Assembly: GCA_023423535.1 (NCBI GenBank)
Contig: JAFAFL010000022.1
Location: forward strand, 1 to 7,084
Reading direction: 5' to 3'
DNA: 7,084 bases
Origin: Pseudomonadota bacterium
GTDB taxonomy: Bacteria > Myxococcota > Myxococcia > Myxococcales > Myxococcaceae
Shown: positions 1 through 6,337 of the stretch, piece after piece
How positions within the stretch are numbered: position 1 is the first letter of the stretch
Layout: the number at the start of each line of letters is the position of its first letter
Notes under the pieces: generated by a model
Databases searched by the model: none
The model's input: only the letters and a program-made list of their open reading frames with translations
What the model was told of the DNA's origin: nothing
Program-made: the position numbers and the translations under genes

Positions 1-469
1 CCGGATTGATTTTGCGCTGCTGCACCAGATCCATCAAATGGGGTAGGAACCGGCGCACCGGAGCGGGACCGCCAAGCATGCCGGTCTGCGAGAAGAACAG
101 CCATTGTCCGTCGAGTTCGACGCCGTGTGGCACACCGACATAACCGATCACGGCACCGGGGCGTGCACACTGGATAGCCTGCATCATAGATTCCTTTGTC
201 CCGACGCACTCCAAAACTGAATCTGCGCCGATCCCACTTGTAAGTTCCTTTATCCGCGCCACGCCCTGATCGCTGCGCTCGGAGACAATATCGGTGGCGC
301 CAAACTCAAGGGCGAGATCCTGCCGCGTCTTATGACGGCTCATGGCAATGATCCTCTCTGCCCCCATCTGCTTCGCTGCAAGCACGCCCATCAGTCCAAC
401 TGCGCCATCCCCCACAACGACAACCGTCGAGCCTGGCTGCACGCGGGCCGCATCTGCCGCGTATACGCG
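1..469 (-). pseudogene. Zinc-type alcohol dehydrogenase (MDR family), C-terminal part only; 5' half missing, 3' end outside window
   Basis: Read on the minus strand from about 469 down to 1, one open frame encodes the cofactor-binding half of a zinc-dependent alcohol dehydrogenase. The match begins at AADAARVQPGSTVVVVGDGA. The Rossmann glycine motif GDGAVG is followed by AAKQMGAERIIAMSRHKTRQ, then FGATDIV, GADSVLECVG and a family-like stretch ending GGPAPVRRFLPHL. This half normally follows a GroES-like catalytic domain of about 150 residues carrying the zinc ligands. Here that domain is absent: just upstream the frame gives only ENRVY and meets a TGA at about 492-494, and the DNA turns into a permease gene on the other strand. 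No start codon with a ribosome site is visible. I infer a 5'-truncated remnant, unlikely to make an active enzyme. The family call is firm; the substrate is unknown. Confidence 0.85.
458..469. repeat. Perfect 12-bp palindrome at the junction of two truncated genes
   Basis: CGCGTATACGCG is fully self-complementary. It lies where recognisable alcohol dehydrogenase sequence (minus strand) ends and recognisable FecCD permease sequence (plus strand, from the RLPR motif at 475) begins. It may mark a recombination or deletion point, or be chance. Confidence 0.6.
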
Positions 470-477
470 ATTTTCGG

Positions 478-1296
478 TTGCCTCGTGCGCTCATGGCTAT
501 CCTGGTCGGGGTAGCGCTGGCAACAGCAGGCGCCGTAGCTCAGGCGATCATGCGCAATCCGTTGGCCGAACCGGGATTGCTTGGAATCAATGCGGGTGCT
601 GCCCTCGCGGCCGTCATCGTGATCATCAAGCTCGAAAACGTTCCGACCTATACGCTGCCGTTCCTGACGTTCGCGGGCGCGCTTGCTATGTCGGCTGCGA
701 TCTACGTCCTCGCGTGGCGAGAGGGTACGTCCTCTCTCAGCATTATCCTGATCGGTGTTGGGCTGTCGGCGATGGCCGGTGCGGCAGCCCAGTTCATCGC
801 TGTGTTTGGTGAGATTGCGGCGCTCCAACGCGCGATGGTGTGGCTCGCTGGCAGTCTTCAGGACAGCCGCTGGATCAAGGTCCAGACGCTGTTCGTCTGG
901 CTGATTATTCCATTCGCCGCGGTGTGGTTGGCTGCACGCGAGCTGGATCTCGTCGCGCTCGGGGATGATGTTGCTGCGGGACGGGGGCAACCTGTGGAGC
1001 TGGTGCGCGGCCTCATGATACTGGCGTGCGCGGTGATTTCGGGCGCAGCCGTCGCGAGCGCCGGTTTGGTCGCCTTTGTCGGCCTGGCGGCGCCGCATCT
1101 CGCGCGCCGGCTTGTTGGACAACGGCATCATCGTTTGATCCCCACATCGGCACTGATTGGTGGGTTGATGGTACTGGTTGCCGACATCGTGGCTCGAAAC
1201 GTGATGCCGCCCCTGCAACTGCCTGTCGGGCTGGTGACGGCCATGCTGGGCGCGCCGTTCTTCGGCTTTCTGTTATGGAAGCGCCGACATGAGTAG
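478..1296 (+). CDS. FecCD-family ABC transporter permease, N-terminally truncated
   Basis: This is the membrane permease of a type II ABC importer for iron-siderophore, haem or cobalamin. The visible protein starts in the conserved RLPRALMAILVG segment, with the R codon at 475. It continues through RNPLAEPGLLGINAGAALA, several hydrophobic helices, the LDLVALGDDVAAG segment, and GLVAFVGLAAPHLARRLVG, which is the family's cytoplasmic loop that contacts the ATPase. It ends FLLWKRRHE. FecCD proteins usually have 320-350 residues and about ten membrane helices; this one has 272 and lacks the first 60-70 residues. The only in-frame start after a stop at 349-351 is TTG at 478, with no ribosome site before it. 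Upstream is antisense alcohol dehydrogenase sequence. The 3' end overlaps the ATPase gene by eight bases (ATGAGTAG). Family certain; a functional product is doubtful. Confidence 0.85.
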   Translation: MPRALMAILVGVALATAGAVAQAIMRNPLAEPGLLGINAGAALAAVIVIIKLENVPTYTLPFLTFAGALAMSAAIYVLAWREGTSSLSIILIGVGLSAMAGAAAQFIAVFGEIAALQRAMVWLAGSLQDSRWIKVQTLFVWLIIPFAAVWLAARELDLVALGDDVAAGRGQPVELVRGLMILACAVISGAAVASAGLVAFVGLAAPHLARRLVGQRHHRLIPTSALIGGLMVLVADIVARNVMPPLQLPVGLVTAMLGAPFFGFLLWKRRHE

Positions 1297-2083
1297 TGCA
1301 GCCACTGGCTTGAGTGCCAACAAACTGACCATCTCCTATGGGTCGAATGTCGTCGTCAAAAATCTCGATCTGGCAATCCGGCCGCGTAGCTTTACAGCGC
1401 TGTTAGGTCCCAACGGCTGCGGTAAATCATCTATTCTGCGCAGCCTTGGCAACATCCAGCGTGTGCAGCATGGCGCGGTTCTACTGGATGGGACGCCCAT
1501 AGGCGAATTGCCGTCCAAGACCGTTGCCCGTCGTATCGGATTTCTCGCCCAAGGTGCGCCTCTGATGGAGGGCATGAGCGTGATTGAGCTGGTGCGACAG
1601 GGGCGTTATCCGCACCGGGCGATGTTCAGCCGCTGGGGCGAGGTAGACACCCTCGCAGTGGAAGAAGCGTTGCATCTCACGGGGCTGATGGATTTGCGAG
1701 ATCGGCATCTCGCAACCTTGTCAGGCGGCCAACGGCAGCGCGCATGGGTTGCCATGACGCTCGCGCAGCAGAGCAGCATTCTGCTGCTGGACGAGCCGAC
1801 CACGTATCTCGACCTCGCGCATCAGATCGAGGTTCTGGAGCTAATGCGCAGCCTCATCCGCAACCAGGGCCGAACCGTGGTTGCCGTCTTGCACGACCTT
1901 AATCACGCGGCGCGTTATGCCGACCATCTTGTTTTGCTGCGCGGAGGGGTCATTGCCGGCCAGGGCACACCTTCTGCCGTCCTGACGCCGACCATGATTC
2001 AAGAGGTTTTCGATGTTGCGGTCGCCGTGATCAACGATCCAGAGACCGATCTTCCGCTATGTATTCCCCGGCGCATCCGATGA
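1289..2083 (+). CDS. ABC transporter ATP-binding protein, FepC/FecE/HmuV type
   Basis: A 264-residue ATPase, full length for the iron-siderophore/haem/cobalamin importer class. All nucleotide-binding motifs are present: Walker A GPNGCGKSS (about 40-48), Q-loop glutamine in FLAQ (about 88), signature LSGGQRQRAWVAM (from about 144), Walker B ILLLDEPTTYLDLAHQ (from about 164) and the switch histidine in AVLHDLNHAARYADH (about 202). GQGTPSAVLTPTMIQEVFDV near the C-terminus is typical of FepC-like proteins. It would sit on the inner face of the membrane and drive the upstream permease. The ATG start overlaps the permease stop and has GGAAG about eight bases ahead, indicating coupled translation. 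No binding protein, receptor or siderophore gene is visible, so the substrate cannot be named. The gene looks intact although its permease partner is truncated. Confidence 0.93.
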   Translation: MSSAATGLSANKLTISYGSNVVVKNLDLAIRPRSFTALLGPNGCGKSSILRSLGNIQRVQHGAVLLDGTPIGELPSKTVARRIGFLAQGAPLMEGMSVIELVRQGRYPHRAMFSRWGEVDTLAVEEALHLTGLMDLRDRHLATLSGGQRQRAWVAMTLAQQSSILLLDEPTTYLDLAHQIEVLELMRSLIRNQGRTVVAVLHDLNHAARYADHLVLLRGGVIAGQGTPSAVLTPTMIQEVFDVAVAVINDPETDLPLCIPRRIR

Positions 2084-2599
2084 CGTGCGATAAGCTGATG
2101 AGCGGACATGGCCCAGGATGGGTGCTACACAGCTATCTAACAATGATCGACTTCCGCAATTGGGATCGAGCTACGAAATCAGCTACGCTAATCCCAACGA
2201 ATGCAGGGCTGGGCCGAACAACCCTCGTTCATGCTACAACAAGGACAAGGCGTGCTTCGACCAGCTACGTTCATTGAGATCGCGCCATGGGTTCGTCAAC
2301 GGAGCAATTCTTCCAGCACGCTGATGCTCTCCCTCAAGAACATTCCCACTGACATGTCCATGACCTTGAGCCAGACAAGAGCGTAGGGCATGCCAACAGC
2401 ACAAGCGATGCCGCCCATTGTCGTGGAGCAAGTAACCCCGGGCCGCTTCCATAGAGAGCGGGCGTACACAAAGATCATTGCGAAGACGTCAGAGAGAATT
2501 CCAATGAGGCGAGATCAGAATGGAGAGCCGCCATTGCCACACTGAAGCGTGCGTGTGATCGTCGCCGGAAGCCATCTAAATCAGCTTGTGTTCGTTCCA
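2084..2599. other. Gene-poor stretch of about 516 bases, no recognisable gene
   Basis: Only short overlapping open frames occur here, none with a convincing ribosome site or a family I recognise. The most protein-like is on the minus strand, from about 2508 to 2296. It begins LIGILSDVFAMIFVYARSLW and contains a second hydrophobic run, GGIACAVGMPYALVWLKVMD, suggesting a remnant of a membrane protein. A plus-strand frame with SSYEISYANPNECRAG (about 2175-2222) is also unassigned. No clear terminator follows the ATPase gene, and no insertion sequence ends were seen. The missing beta subunit of the ThDP enzyme is not encoded here. Confidence 0.5.
2296..2508 (-). pseudogene. Possible remnant of a small membrane protein
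   Basis: On the minus strand this frame encodes about 70 residues with two hydrophobic segments (LIGILSDVFAMIFVYA and GGIACAVGMPYALVWL) separated by a short basic stretch, RSLWKRPG. It ends in LEELLR then a stop. An in-frame TGA lies shortly upstream, at about 2515, and no ribosome site is obvious. The only ATG, at 2478, lies inside the first hydrophobic segment. I do not recognise the family. It lies downstream of the broken ThDP gene on the same strand, so it could be debris of a gene from the same operon, or chance. Confidence 0.25.
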
Positions 2600-3076
2600 T
2601 CATGCGCGGCTCCTGCTGCTGACCCAGACAGAGCCAGTCACTTCGTCGGCCTTGTCAGCGCGATAGACGTCGAAGCCCATCATGCCAAGAACGTCGGGCG
2701 TGCGCTTGCCCATTGGAATCTGAAAGGGAATATACTCGGCGAACTCGCCACGCATGGTCACCAGCAACAACAGCGGGATGCGGCAGGCTTCGGCAAGCGC
2801 GAACGTATTGATGCAATTGCCGACGCCGCTCGACTGCAAGAGCAACGCACTTCGCTGGCCACCAAGCCACAGGCCTGCAGCGAGACCCACACCTTCCTCT
2901 TCTGTCGTCAGGACCGTCGTACTCATCTCCTCGGCGTTGCGGCACAGCGCTATCAAGCTCTTGCTGCCTCCGTCAGGAACATAGCTGACGTGCGCGATTC
3001 TACCGGCCTTGAAAACCTCGAACACCTGGTGCTGCCATGGTTAAATGCCTTGTTCCCGATCTCGATCGCTTGCCAT
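2600..3076 (-). pseudogene. ThDP-dependent decarboxylase alpha (PYR-domain) subunit, phosphonopyruvate/sulfopyruvate decarboxylase-like, disrupted
   Basis: The minus-strand frame encodes the pyrimidine-binding domain of a split thiamine-diphosphate decarboxylase. It runs WQHQVFEVFKAGRIAHVSYV, PDGG, LTTEEEGVGLAAGLWLGGQR (holding the glutamate that activates ThDP), LLLQSSGVGNCIN, RIPLLLLVTMRGEFAEY and PMGKRTPDVLGMMGFDVYR. The natural start is ATG at 3074-3076: it follows GAGGAG by seven bases, and that site overlaps the stop of the CoA-transferase gene. In this frame codon 12 is TAA (3041-3043), yet homologous-looking sequence (PWQHQVFEV) follows directly. The longest uninterrupted frame would begin at an unsupported GTG at 3025. 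The 3' end is also poor: after ADKADEV the frame becomes VSSRSRA and stops at 2600, short of the usual 170-190 residues, while a neighbouring frame reads AAGAAHDGTNTS. No PP-domain (beta) subunit follows. I infer a pseudogene; sequencing error or stop readthrough are alternatives. Confidence 0.78.
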
Positions 3077-3087
3077 CACTGATCTCC

Positions 3088-4275
3088 TCAAATGATTCCG
3101 CTCGCGCTGAGACGTTCGATTTCGGCCTGCGACTGACCGAGTAGTTCACGCAGCACGACGGCCGTGTGCTCGCCCAACGCTGGCGGAGCCATGTAAGTGC
3201 TCAAAGGCGTCGCACTCATGTGCATCGCGCTCTTGATCCCTTTCACGATGCCGGCGGTCGCGTGCGGCATCTCTATGATCATCCCTCTGGCACGCAGCAC
3301 GTCGCTTTCGCAAACCTCGCCCACGCTGCGAATCGCGCCACAAGGAATACCGAGCGCATCGAGACGCTCGCGCCACACGTCGCGGGTTTCGGAATGCATG
3401 ATCTCACGGATGATCGGAACAAGCTCGGCGCGGTGCCGAACACGATCGGCAGCCTTGGCGTAACGAATGTCCTCTGCCAAATCAGCGCGACCCACCACTG
3501 TGCAAAACCGCCGCCAATGCTCATCGTTGGCGATACCAAGATTAAGCCATCCGTCTGCGACTTCGAACGTCTCATAGGGGACGATGGTCGGATGCTCGTT
3601 ACCGCGCCGGCGCGGTGAATTGCCAGTCGCAAAATAGATGCTCGCGGTAAACGTCAGAAGCGATGCAACAGCTTCATACATTGAAACGTGGACATATTGG
3701 CCTTCGCCGGTGCGCGCGCGAGCCAATAGCGCTGCCAAAATGCCCTGCGTCAGGGTCATACCCGATGCAAGGTCGGCCACGGAGGTTCCGATCTTGTGCG
3801 GTGCGCCGTCGGCGGGGCCGGTGAGGTCCATGATCCCCGCCTCACCTTGTACGATGACATCGTATCCGGGCCGGGTACGCTCGGGGCCGCTGTCACCGAA
3901 ACCCGAGATTGATGCGAAGATAAGACTTGGCCGGCGCGCGTGTACCACCGAATATGCAAAGCCCAGTCTCTCCATCGCTCCTGGCCGGAAATTTTCGACC
4001 AGCACATCGGATTGGTCGATCAGCTTCCACAGCAGCTCTTTACCCTCGGTCGATTTCAGATCGAGCGTGACACTCTTCTTGTTCCGATTGACGGAGAGAA
4101 AGTAAGCAGCTTGATCGCCCTGAAACGGGGGCGCGAAAGCACGGGTATCGTCGCCTTCTCCGGGTCGCTCGATCTTGATCACTTCCGCGCCGAGATCGCC
4201 GAGCTGCATGGTGCAGTAAGGGCCCGAAACGACACGGGTGAGATCGAGGACGCGTATACCGTCGAGAGGTCGCAT
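3088..4275 (-). CDS. CaiB/BaiF family III CoA-transferase
   Basis: A 395-residue protein, normal length for family III CoA-transferases, which move CoA between carboxylic acids through an aspartyl-CoA anhydride. Landmarks in order: LDGIRVLDLTRVVSGPYCTM at the N-terminus, LGDLGAEVIKIERPGEGDDT, NRNKKSVTLDLKS, VLVENFRPGAMERLG, the region PGYDVIVQGEAGIMDLTG, and GTSVADLASGM with the expected catalytic aspartate at about D168. The C-terminal part contains VPYETFEVADGWLNLGIAND and EHTAVVLRELLG. The start ATG at 4275 has GAGGTAA just ahead, overlapping the stop of the dehalogenase-like gene, and its own stop overlaps the ribosome site of the ThDP gene. The three genes are therefore almost certainly one transcript with coupled translation. 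The acid and CoA donor are unknown. The neighbouring ThDP gene suggests a pathway like oxalate breakdown, but I see nothing that fixes oxalate as the substrate. Confidence 0.93.
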   Translation of the reverse strand: MRPLDGIRVLDLTRVVSGPYCTMQLGDLGAEVIKIERPGEGDDTRAFAPPFQGDQAAYFLSVNRNKKSVTLDLKSTEGKELLWKLIDQSDVLVENFRPGAMERLGFAYSVVHARRPSLIFASISGFGDSGPERTRPGYDVIVQGEAGIMDLTGPADGAPHKIGTSVADLASGMTLTQGILAALLARARTGEGQYVHVSMYEAVASLLTFTASIYFATGNSPRRRGNEHPTIVPYETFEVADGWLNLGIANDEHWRRFCTVVGRADLAEDIRYAKAADRVRHRAELVPIIREIMHSETRDVWRERLDALGIPCGAIRSVGEVCESDVLRARGMIIEMPHATAGIVKGIKSAMHMSATPLSTYMAPPALGEHTAVVLRELLGQSQAEIERLSASGII

Positions 4276-4283
4276 GACTTACC

Positions 4284-4991
4284 TCAGCAGAGCGACCGTG
4301 CCAACTCGGCGAAATTCTCCACGAGGAGACCTGCCTGATGTGGGGTTTCACCGAACGGGCGCTTTCTACGGTCGATGAAGGCCGTGCGCATGCCGTAGGA
4401 TTTGGCGCCGATACAGTCGAAGGCGTGATTGGCGACGAACAGGCAGCTCGAGCGGTCAAGACCGGTCAACTCGCAAGCCTTGGCGTAGGTCTTCCAGTGC
4501 GGCTTGAAATAGCCGGCCTCTTCGACGGATATAACGTGATCAAACGGAAATCCGATATATGGGCCTGCCGCTTTCAGCATATCGCGATCGCCATTTGAAA
4601 GGATGACGAGTTTATAACCGGCGCCACGCAGACGCTCGAGCGAGGCGATTACGTCCGGGAAAGGCTTCAACTTTTCAATTTCTGAGATGAGCCAACGCAC
4701 TTCGTCCTGCGTGTAGCTGAAGCCGCAACGATCCATCACATAAGAAACTGCACGATGCCCGATCTGCCGATACGGTGTGTGGCCACGATCGCAGAGTGCG
4801 TCGATCATGGAGTTCTCGAAGTGCGTGCGCCGCCACCACGTCACGAACTGGTGCGGGTTCCCGTCCCACCCCTTCTTCTTCAGGAACGGGGTCGCGATCT
4901 CCGTTAGTCCTTTTTGCATGTCTACGATTGTGCCGTACTGGTCGAAAACCAGTGCTTTCACCTCTCGCTTCAATACCTCGGTGCGTTCCAT
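4284..4991 (-). CDS. HAD-superfamily hydrolase, haloacid dehalogenase type II-like
   Basis: A 235-residue cytoplasmic hydrolase resembling L-2-haloacid dehalogenases, which replace a 2-halogen with hydroxyl through an aspartyl ester. Visible elements: nucleophile Asp17 in VFDQYGTIVD, Thr21, an arginine in WWRRTHFEN (54/55), Ser132-Asn133-Gly134 in VILSNGDRDML, Lys163 and Tyr169 in YFKPHWKTYAKA, and the acidic motif VANHAFDCIGAKSYGMRTAF with Asp192. Two positions differ from the classical enzyme: VSSNxWD reads VANHAFD, so Ala and His replace the usual Ser and Asn. Related HAD proteins of uncertain substrate also vary here, so true dehalogenase activity is not assured. I chose ATG 4991 because AAAGGAG lies seven bases upstream and the HAD fold starts right after. 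The longer frame reaching 5291 runs through the control region and antisense to the regulator. First gene of the minus-strand operon. Confidence 0.9.
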   Translation of the reverse strand: MERTEVLKREVKALVFDQYGTIVDMQKGLTEIATPFLKKKGWDGNPHQFVTWWRRTHFENSMIDALCDRGHTPYRQIGHRAVSYVMDRCGFSYTQDEVRWLISEIEKLKPFPDVIASLERLRGAGYKLVILSNGDRDMLKAAGPYIGFPFDHVISVEEAGYFKPHWKTYAKACELTGLDRSSCLFVANHAFDCIGAKSYGMRTAFIDRRKRPFGETPHQAGLLVENFAELARSLC

Positions 4992-4998
4992 GAGCGCG

Positions 4999-5005
4999 CT
5001 CCTTT
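4999..5005 (-). promoter_or_regulatory. Strong ribosome binding site fixing the dehalogenase-like start
   Basis: On the minus strand AAAGGAG stands seven bases before the ATG at 4991. It decides between this start and the longer upstream frame that overlaps the divergent regulator. Confidence 0.8.
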
Positions 5006-5019
5006 CGTATTCGTCGAGC

Positions 5020-5031
5020 CTGTCTTGACAG
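5020..5031. repeat. Short inverted repeat in the dehalogenase leader
   Basis: CTGTC-TT-GACAG is a perfect 5-bp inverted repeat with a two-base centre, lying between the LysR-type palindrome and the ribosome site of the minus-strand operon. The small centre argues against an RNA hairpin and for a possible protein site. No T-run follows, so it is not a terminator. Its role is unknown and it may be chance. Confidence 0.35.
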
Positions 5032-5059
5032 AGGTCCAACAATCTCTCAAATCGATTAA

Positions 5060-5089
5060 TTGTATGAAAGTATCCATCACATGGATAAT
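5060..5089 (+). promoter_or_regulatory. Candidate promoter of the LysR-type regulator gene
   Basis: GATAAT at 5084-5089 fits a -10 box in five of six positions. TTGTAT at 5060-5065 is a weak -35, 18 bases away. The regulator palindrome overlaps the spacer and the -10, an arrangement that would give negative autoregulation. On the other strand TACAAT (plus 5059-5064) could be the -10 of the dehalogenase operon with a poor -35, as in promoters needing an activator. Both assignments come from inspection only. Confidence 0.35.
5071..5087. promoter_or_regulatory. Probable LysR-type regulator binding site (T-N11-A palindrome)
   Basis: TATCCAT-CAC-ATGGATA is a perfect 7-bp inverted repeat with a three-base centre. 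Its core TCCATCACATGGA (5073-5085) matches the T-N11-A dyad that LysR-type regulators recognise. It lies between the divergent regulator and dehalogenase genes, 56 bases before the regulator start and about 80 before the dehalogenase start. I infer it is the site at which the adjacent LysR-type protein controls both directions. Confidence 0.7.
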
Positions 5090-5142
5090 GGTCTCGATGA
5101 TGCTCGGATGAAGTATCGGAACGCAAGAACAAGGGATCGCTC

Positions 5143-6069
5143 GTGGCCAACCTCCGAGGCGTCGATCTTAATCTCTTGGTTGTCCTGGATGCGCTGCTGC
5201 GCGAGCGGCACGTCACGCGCGCGGCCCAAATGGTCGGCCTTTCCCAACCTGCGATGAGCAGTGCGTTGGCGAGATTGCGCAATGTGTTCAACGACGAACT
5301 TCTGGTTCGAACCGCCGCTGGGATGCGACCGACGCCGCGTGCCGAGACGCTGATCGAGCCTGTTCGGCAGGCAATTAGCCAGATCGAGCGCGTTCTCGAA
5401 AGCGATCAAGGATTTGACGTCTCGCGATCGCAGCGACGCTTTGCCATCAGGCTTTCGGATCTGCTGAGCTATCTACTGTTGCCTAGTTTGATGGCCGACC
5501 TTGCGAATTCCGCGCCACGGATCAGCCTGGACATCAAGCACTTATCGCCGTTGCAGACCATTGACGCGCTCGAAAGAGATGAACTCGACGTCGCCATCAG
5601 CATGGGTCTTGAGCACACAGGAACAATCAACCGCCAGGTACTCTTTACGGATCGCATGGTCTCAGCCATGCGTTGCACCCATCCGTTGGCAAATGGGAGA
5701 ATTACGCTCAAACGATTTTTGGCGACGCGACACTTGAAGGTCTCGATGGCGCCGACAGATATCCGGTTTGCCGACGACGTTCTGTCGAAATCGAACGTGC
5801 AACGCGACGTGGCACTTAATGTGCCCCATTGGCTGCTCGTGCCGCATGTTCTCTCGAAAACCGACTATGTCGCGGTGATGCCGGGAGCCTTCGCAGCCGC
5901 GCTTCACGACAAGTCTTTGGTCATCCGCGAATTACCGTTCGCGCCAAAGACGTTCGATTGGTGCCTCTATTGGCACCGGCGGCATCAGGAAAATCCAGCA
6001 AACAGCTGGTTGAGAGATCGAATTAAACGGGTAGCAAACACAGCAAGGCCAGGTCGGTTCCCCGCTTGA
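5143..6069 (+). CDS. LysR-type transcriptional regulator (NodD-like group)
   Basis: A 308-residue protein with the standard LysR layout. The N-terminal winged helix-turn-helix spans about residues 5-65: VDLNLLVVLDALLRERHVTR, then AAQMVGLSQPAMSSALARLR with the recognition helix, then FNDELLVRTAAGMRPTPRAE. A linker helix (about 66-95) leads to a periplasmic-binding-like effector domain from about residue 99 (RRFAIRLSDLLSYLLLPSLM; later DELDVAISMG and DYVAVMPGAFA). The opening VDLNLLVVLDALL and RLSDL after the linker resemble the NodD/LinR/PcpR group, which often senses aromatic or chlorinated compounds. The GTG start at 5143 has AGGGA seven bases ahead and fits where the DNA-binding domain begins. 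It is divergent from the dehalogenase-CoA-transferase operon, with a LysR-type palindrome between them, so it probably controls that operon and itself. The inducer is unknown. Confidence 0.93.
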   Translation: MANLRGVDLNLLVVLDALLRERHVTRAAQMVGLSQPAMSSALARLRNVFNDELLVRTAAGMRPTPRAETLIEPVRQAISQIERVLESDQGFDVSRSQRRFAIRLSDLLSYLLLPSLMADLANSAPRISLDIKHLSPLQTIDALERDELDVAISMGLEHTGTINRQVLFTDRMVSAMRCTHPLANGRITLKRFLATRHLKVSMAPTDIRFADDVLSKSNVQRDVALNVPHWLLVPHVLSKTDYVAVMPGAFAAALHDKSLVIRELPFAPKTFDWCLYWHRRHQENPANSWLRDRIKRVANTARPGRFPA

Positions 6070-6304
6070 TCGCTGCGCCTACCTACGTCGACAAGAACAT
6101 GAAGCTTGTCTGATGGAGCGTCTGCTCACGGCACTTTCCGCCAAGAAAGGCCTGATGATTGTGGTTCAGACGCCAACAGCGCCTTCGTCGGCTTCTTGCC
6201 GTGACAGCAAGTCCGGCTAGGTGCAACGACAGCTCGACGACAATGAAGACCGCCAGCGCCACTCACAGGTAGACTGGAATGGCGCCGCTTGATCATAGCA
6301 GTAT
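6070..6304. other. Noncoding stretch after the regulator, nothing recognised
   Basis: About 235 bases without a credible gene. The best open frame starts at the ATG at about 6112 and gives some 34 residues (MERLLTALSAKKGLMIVVQT and on), with no clear ribosome site and no family I know. No factor-independent terminator was found after the regulator stop. It may be debris from an older gene. Confidence 0.45.
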
Positions 6305-6306
6305 CC

Positions 6307-6335
6307 TTTTGTGCGCCTAGGGTAAGTTTTGTGCG
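6307..6335. repeat. Two direct repeats 20 bp apart upstream of the oxidoreductase gene
   Basis: TTTTGTGCG occurs at 6307-6315 and again at 6327-6335, start to start 20 bases, about two helical turns, so both copies face the same side of the DNA. The second copy abuts the candidate -35 box. This suggests a tandem regulator site for the downstream dehydrogenase. The protein is unknown. Confidence 0.45.
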
Positions 6336-6337
6336 TA

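Noticed and set aside
391..1218. A 275-residue minus-strand open frame opposite the permease
   Set aside because: Highly charged, arginine- and glutamine-rich composition with no recognisable domain. It is antisense to clear FecCD sequence and overlaps the alcohol dehydrogenase remnant in another frame.
2549..3082. A 177-residue plus-strand open frame
   Set aside because: It is the antisense shadow of the ThDP alpha-subunit sequence, which has family motifs on the minus strand.
3638..4105. A 155-residue plus-strand open frame
   Set aside because: It is antisense to the CoA-transferase, has serine/arginine-rich shadow composition and no ribosome site.
5020..5031. CTGTC-TT-GACAG as a transcription terminator
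   Set aside because: The stem is five pairs with a two-base centre, no T-run follows, and it lies in the leader of an operon rather than after a gene.
4992..5291. Longer N-terminus for the dehalogenase-like protein
   Set aside because: The added 100 residues cross the divergent control region and run antisense to the LysR helix-turn-helix. A strong ribosome site and the start of the HAD fold support ATG 4991.
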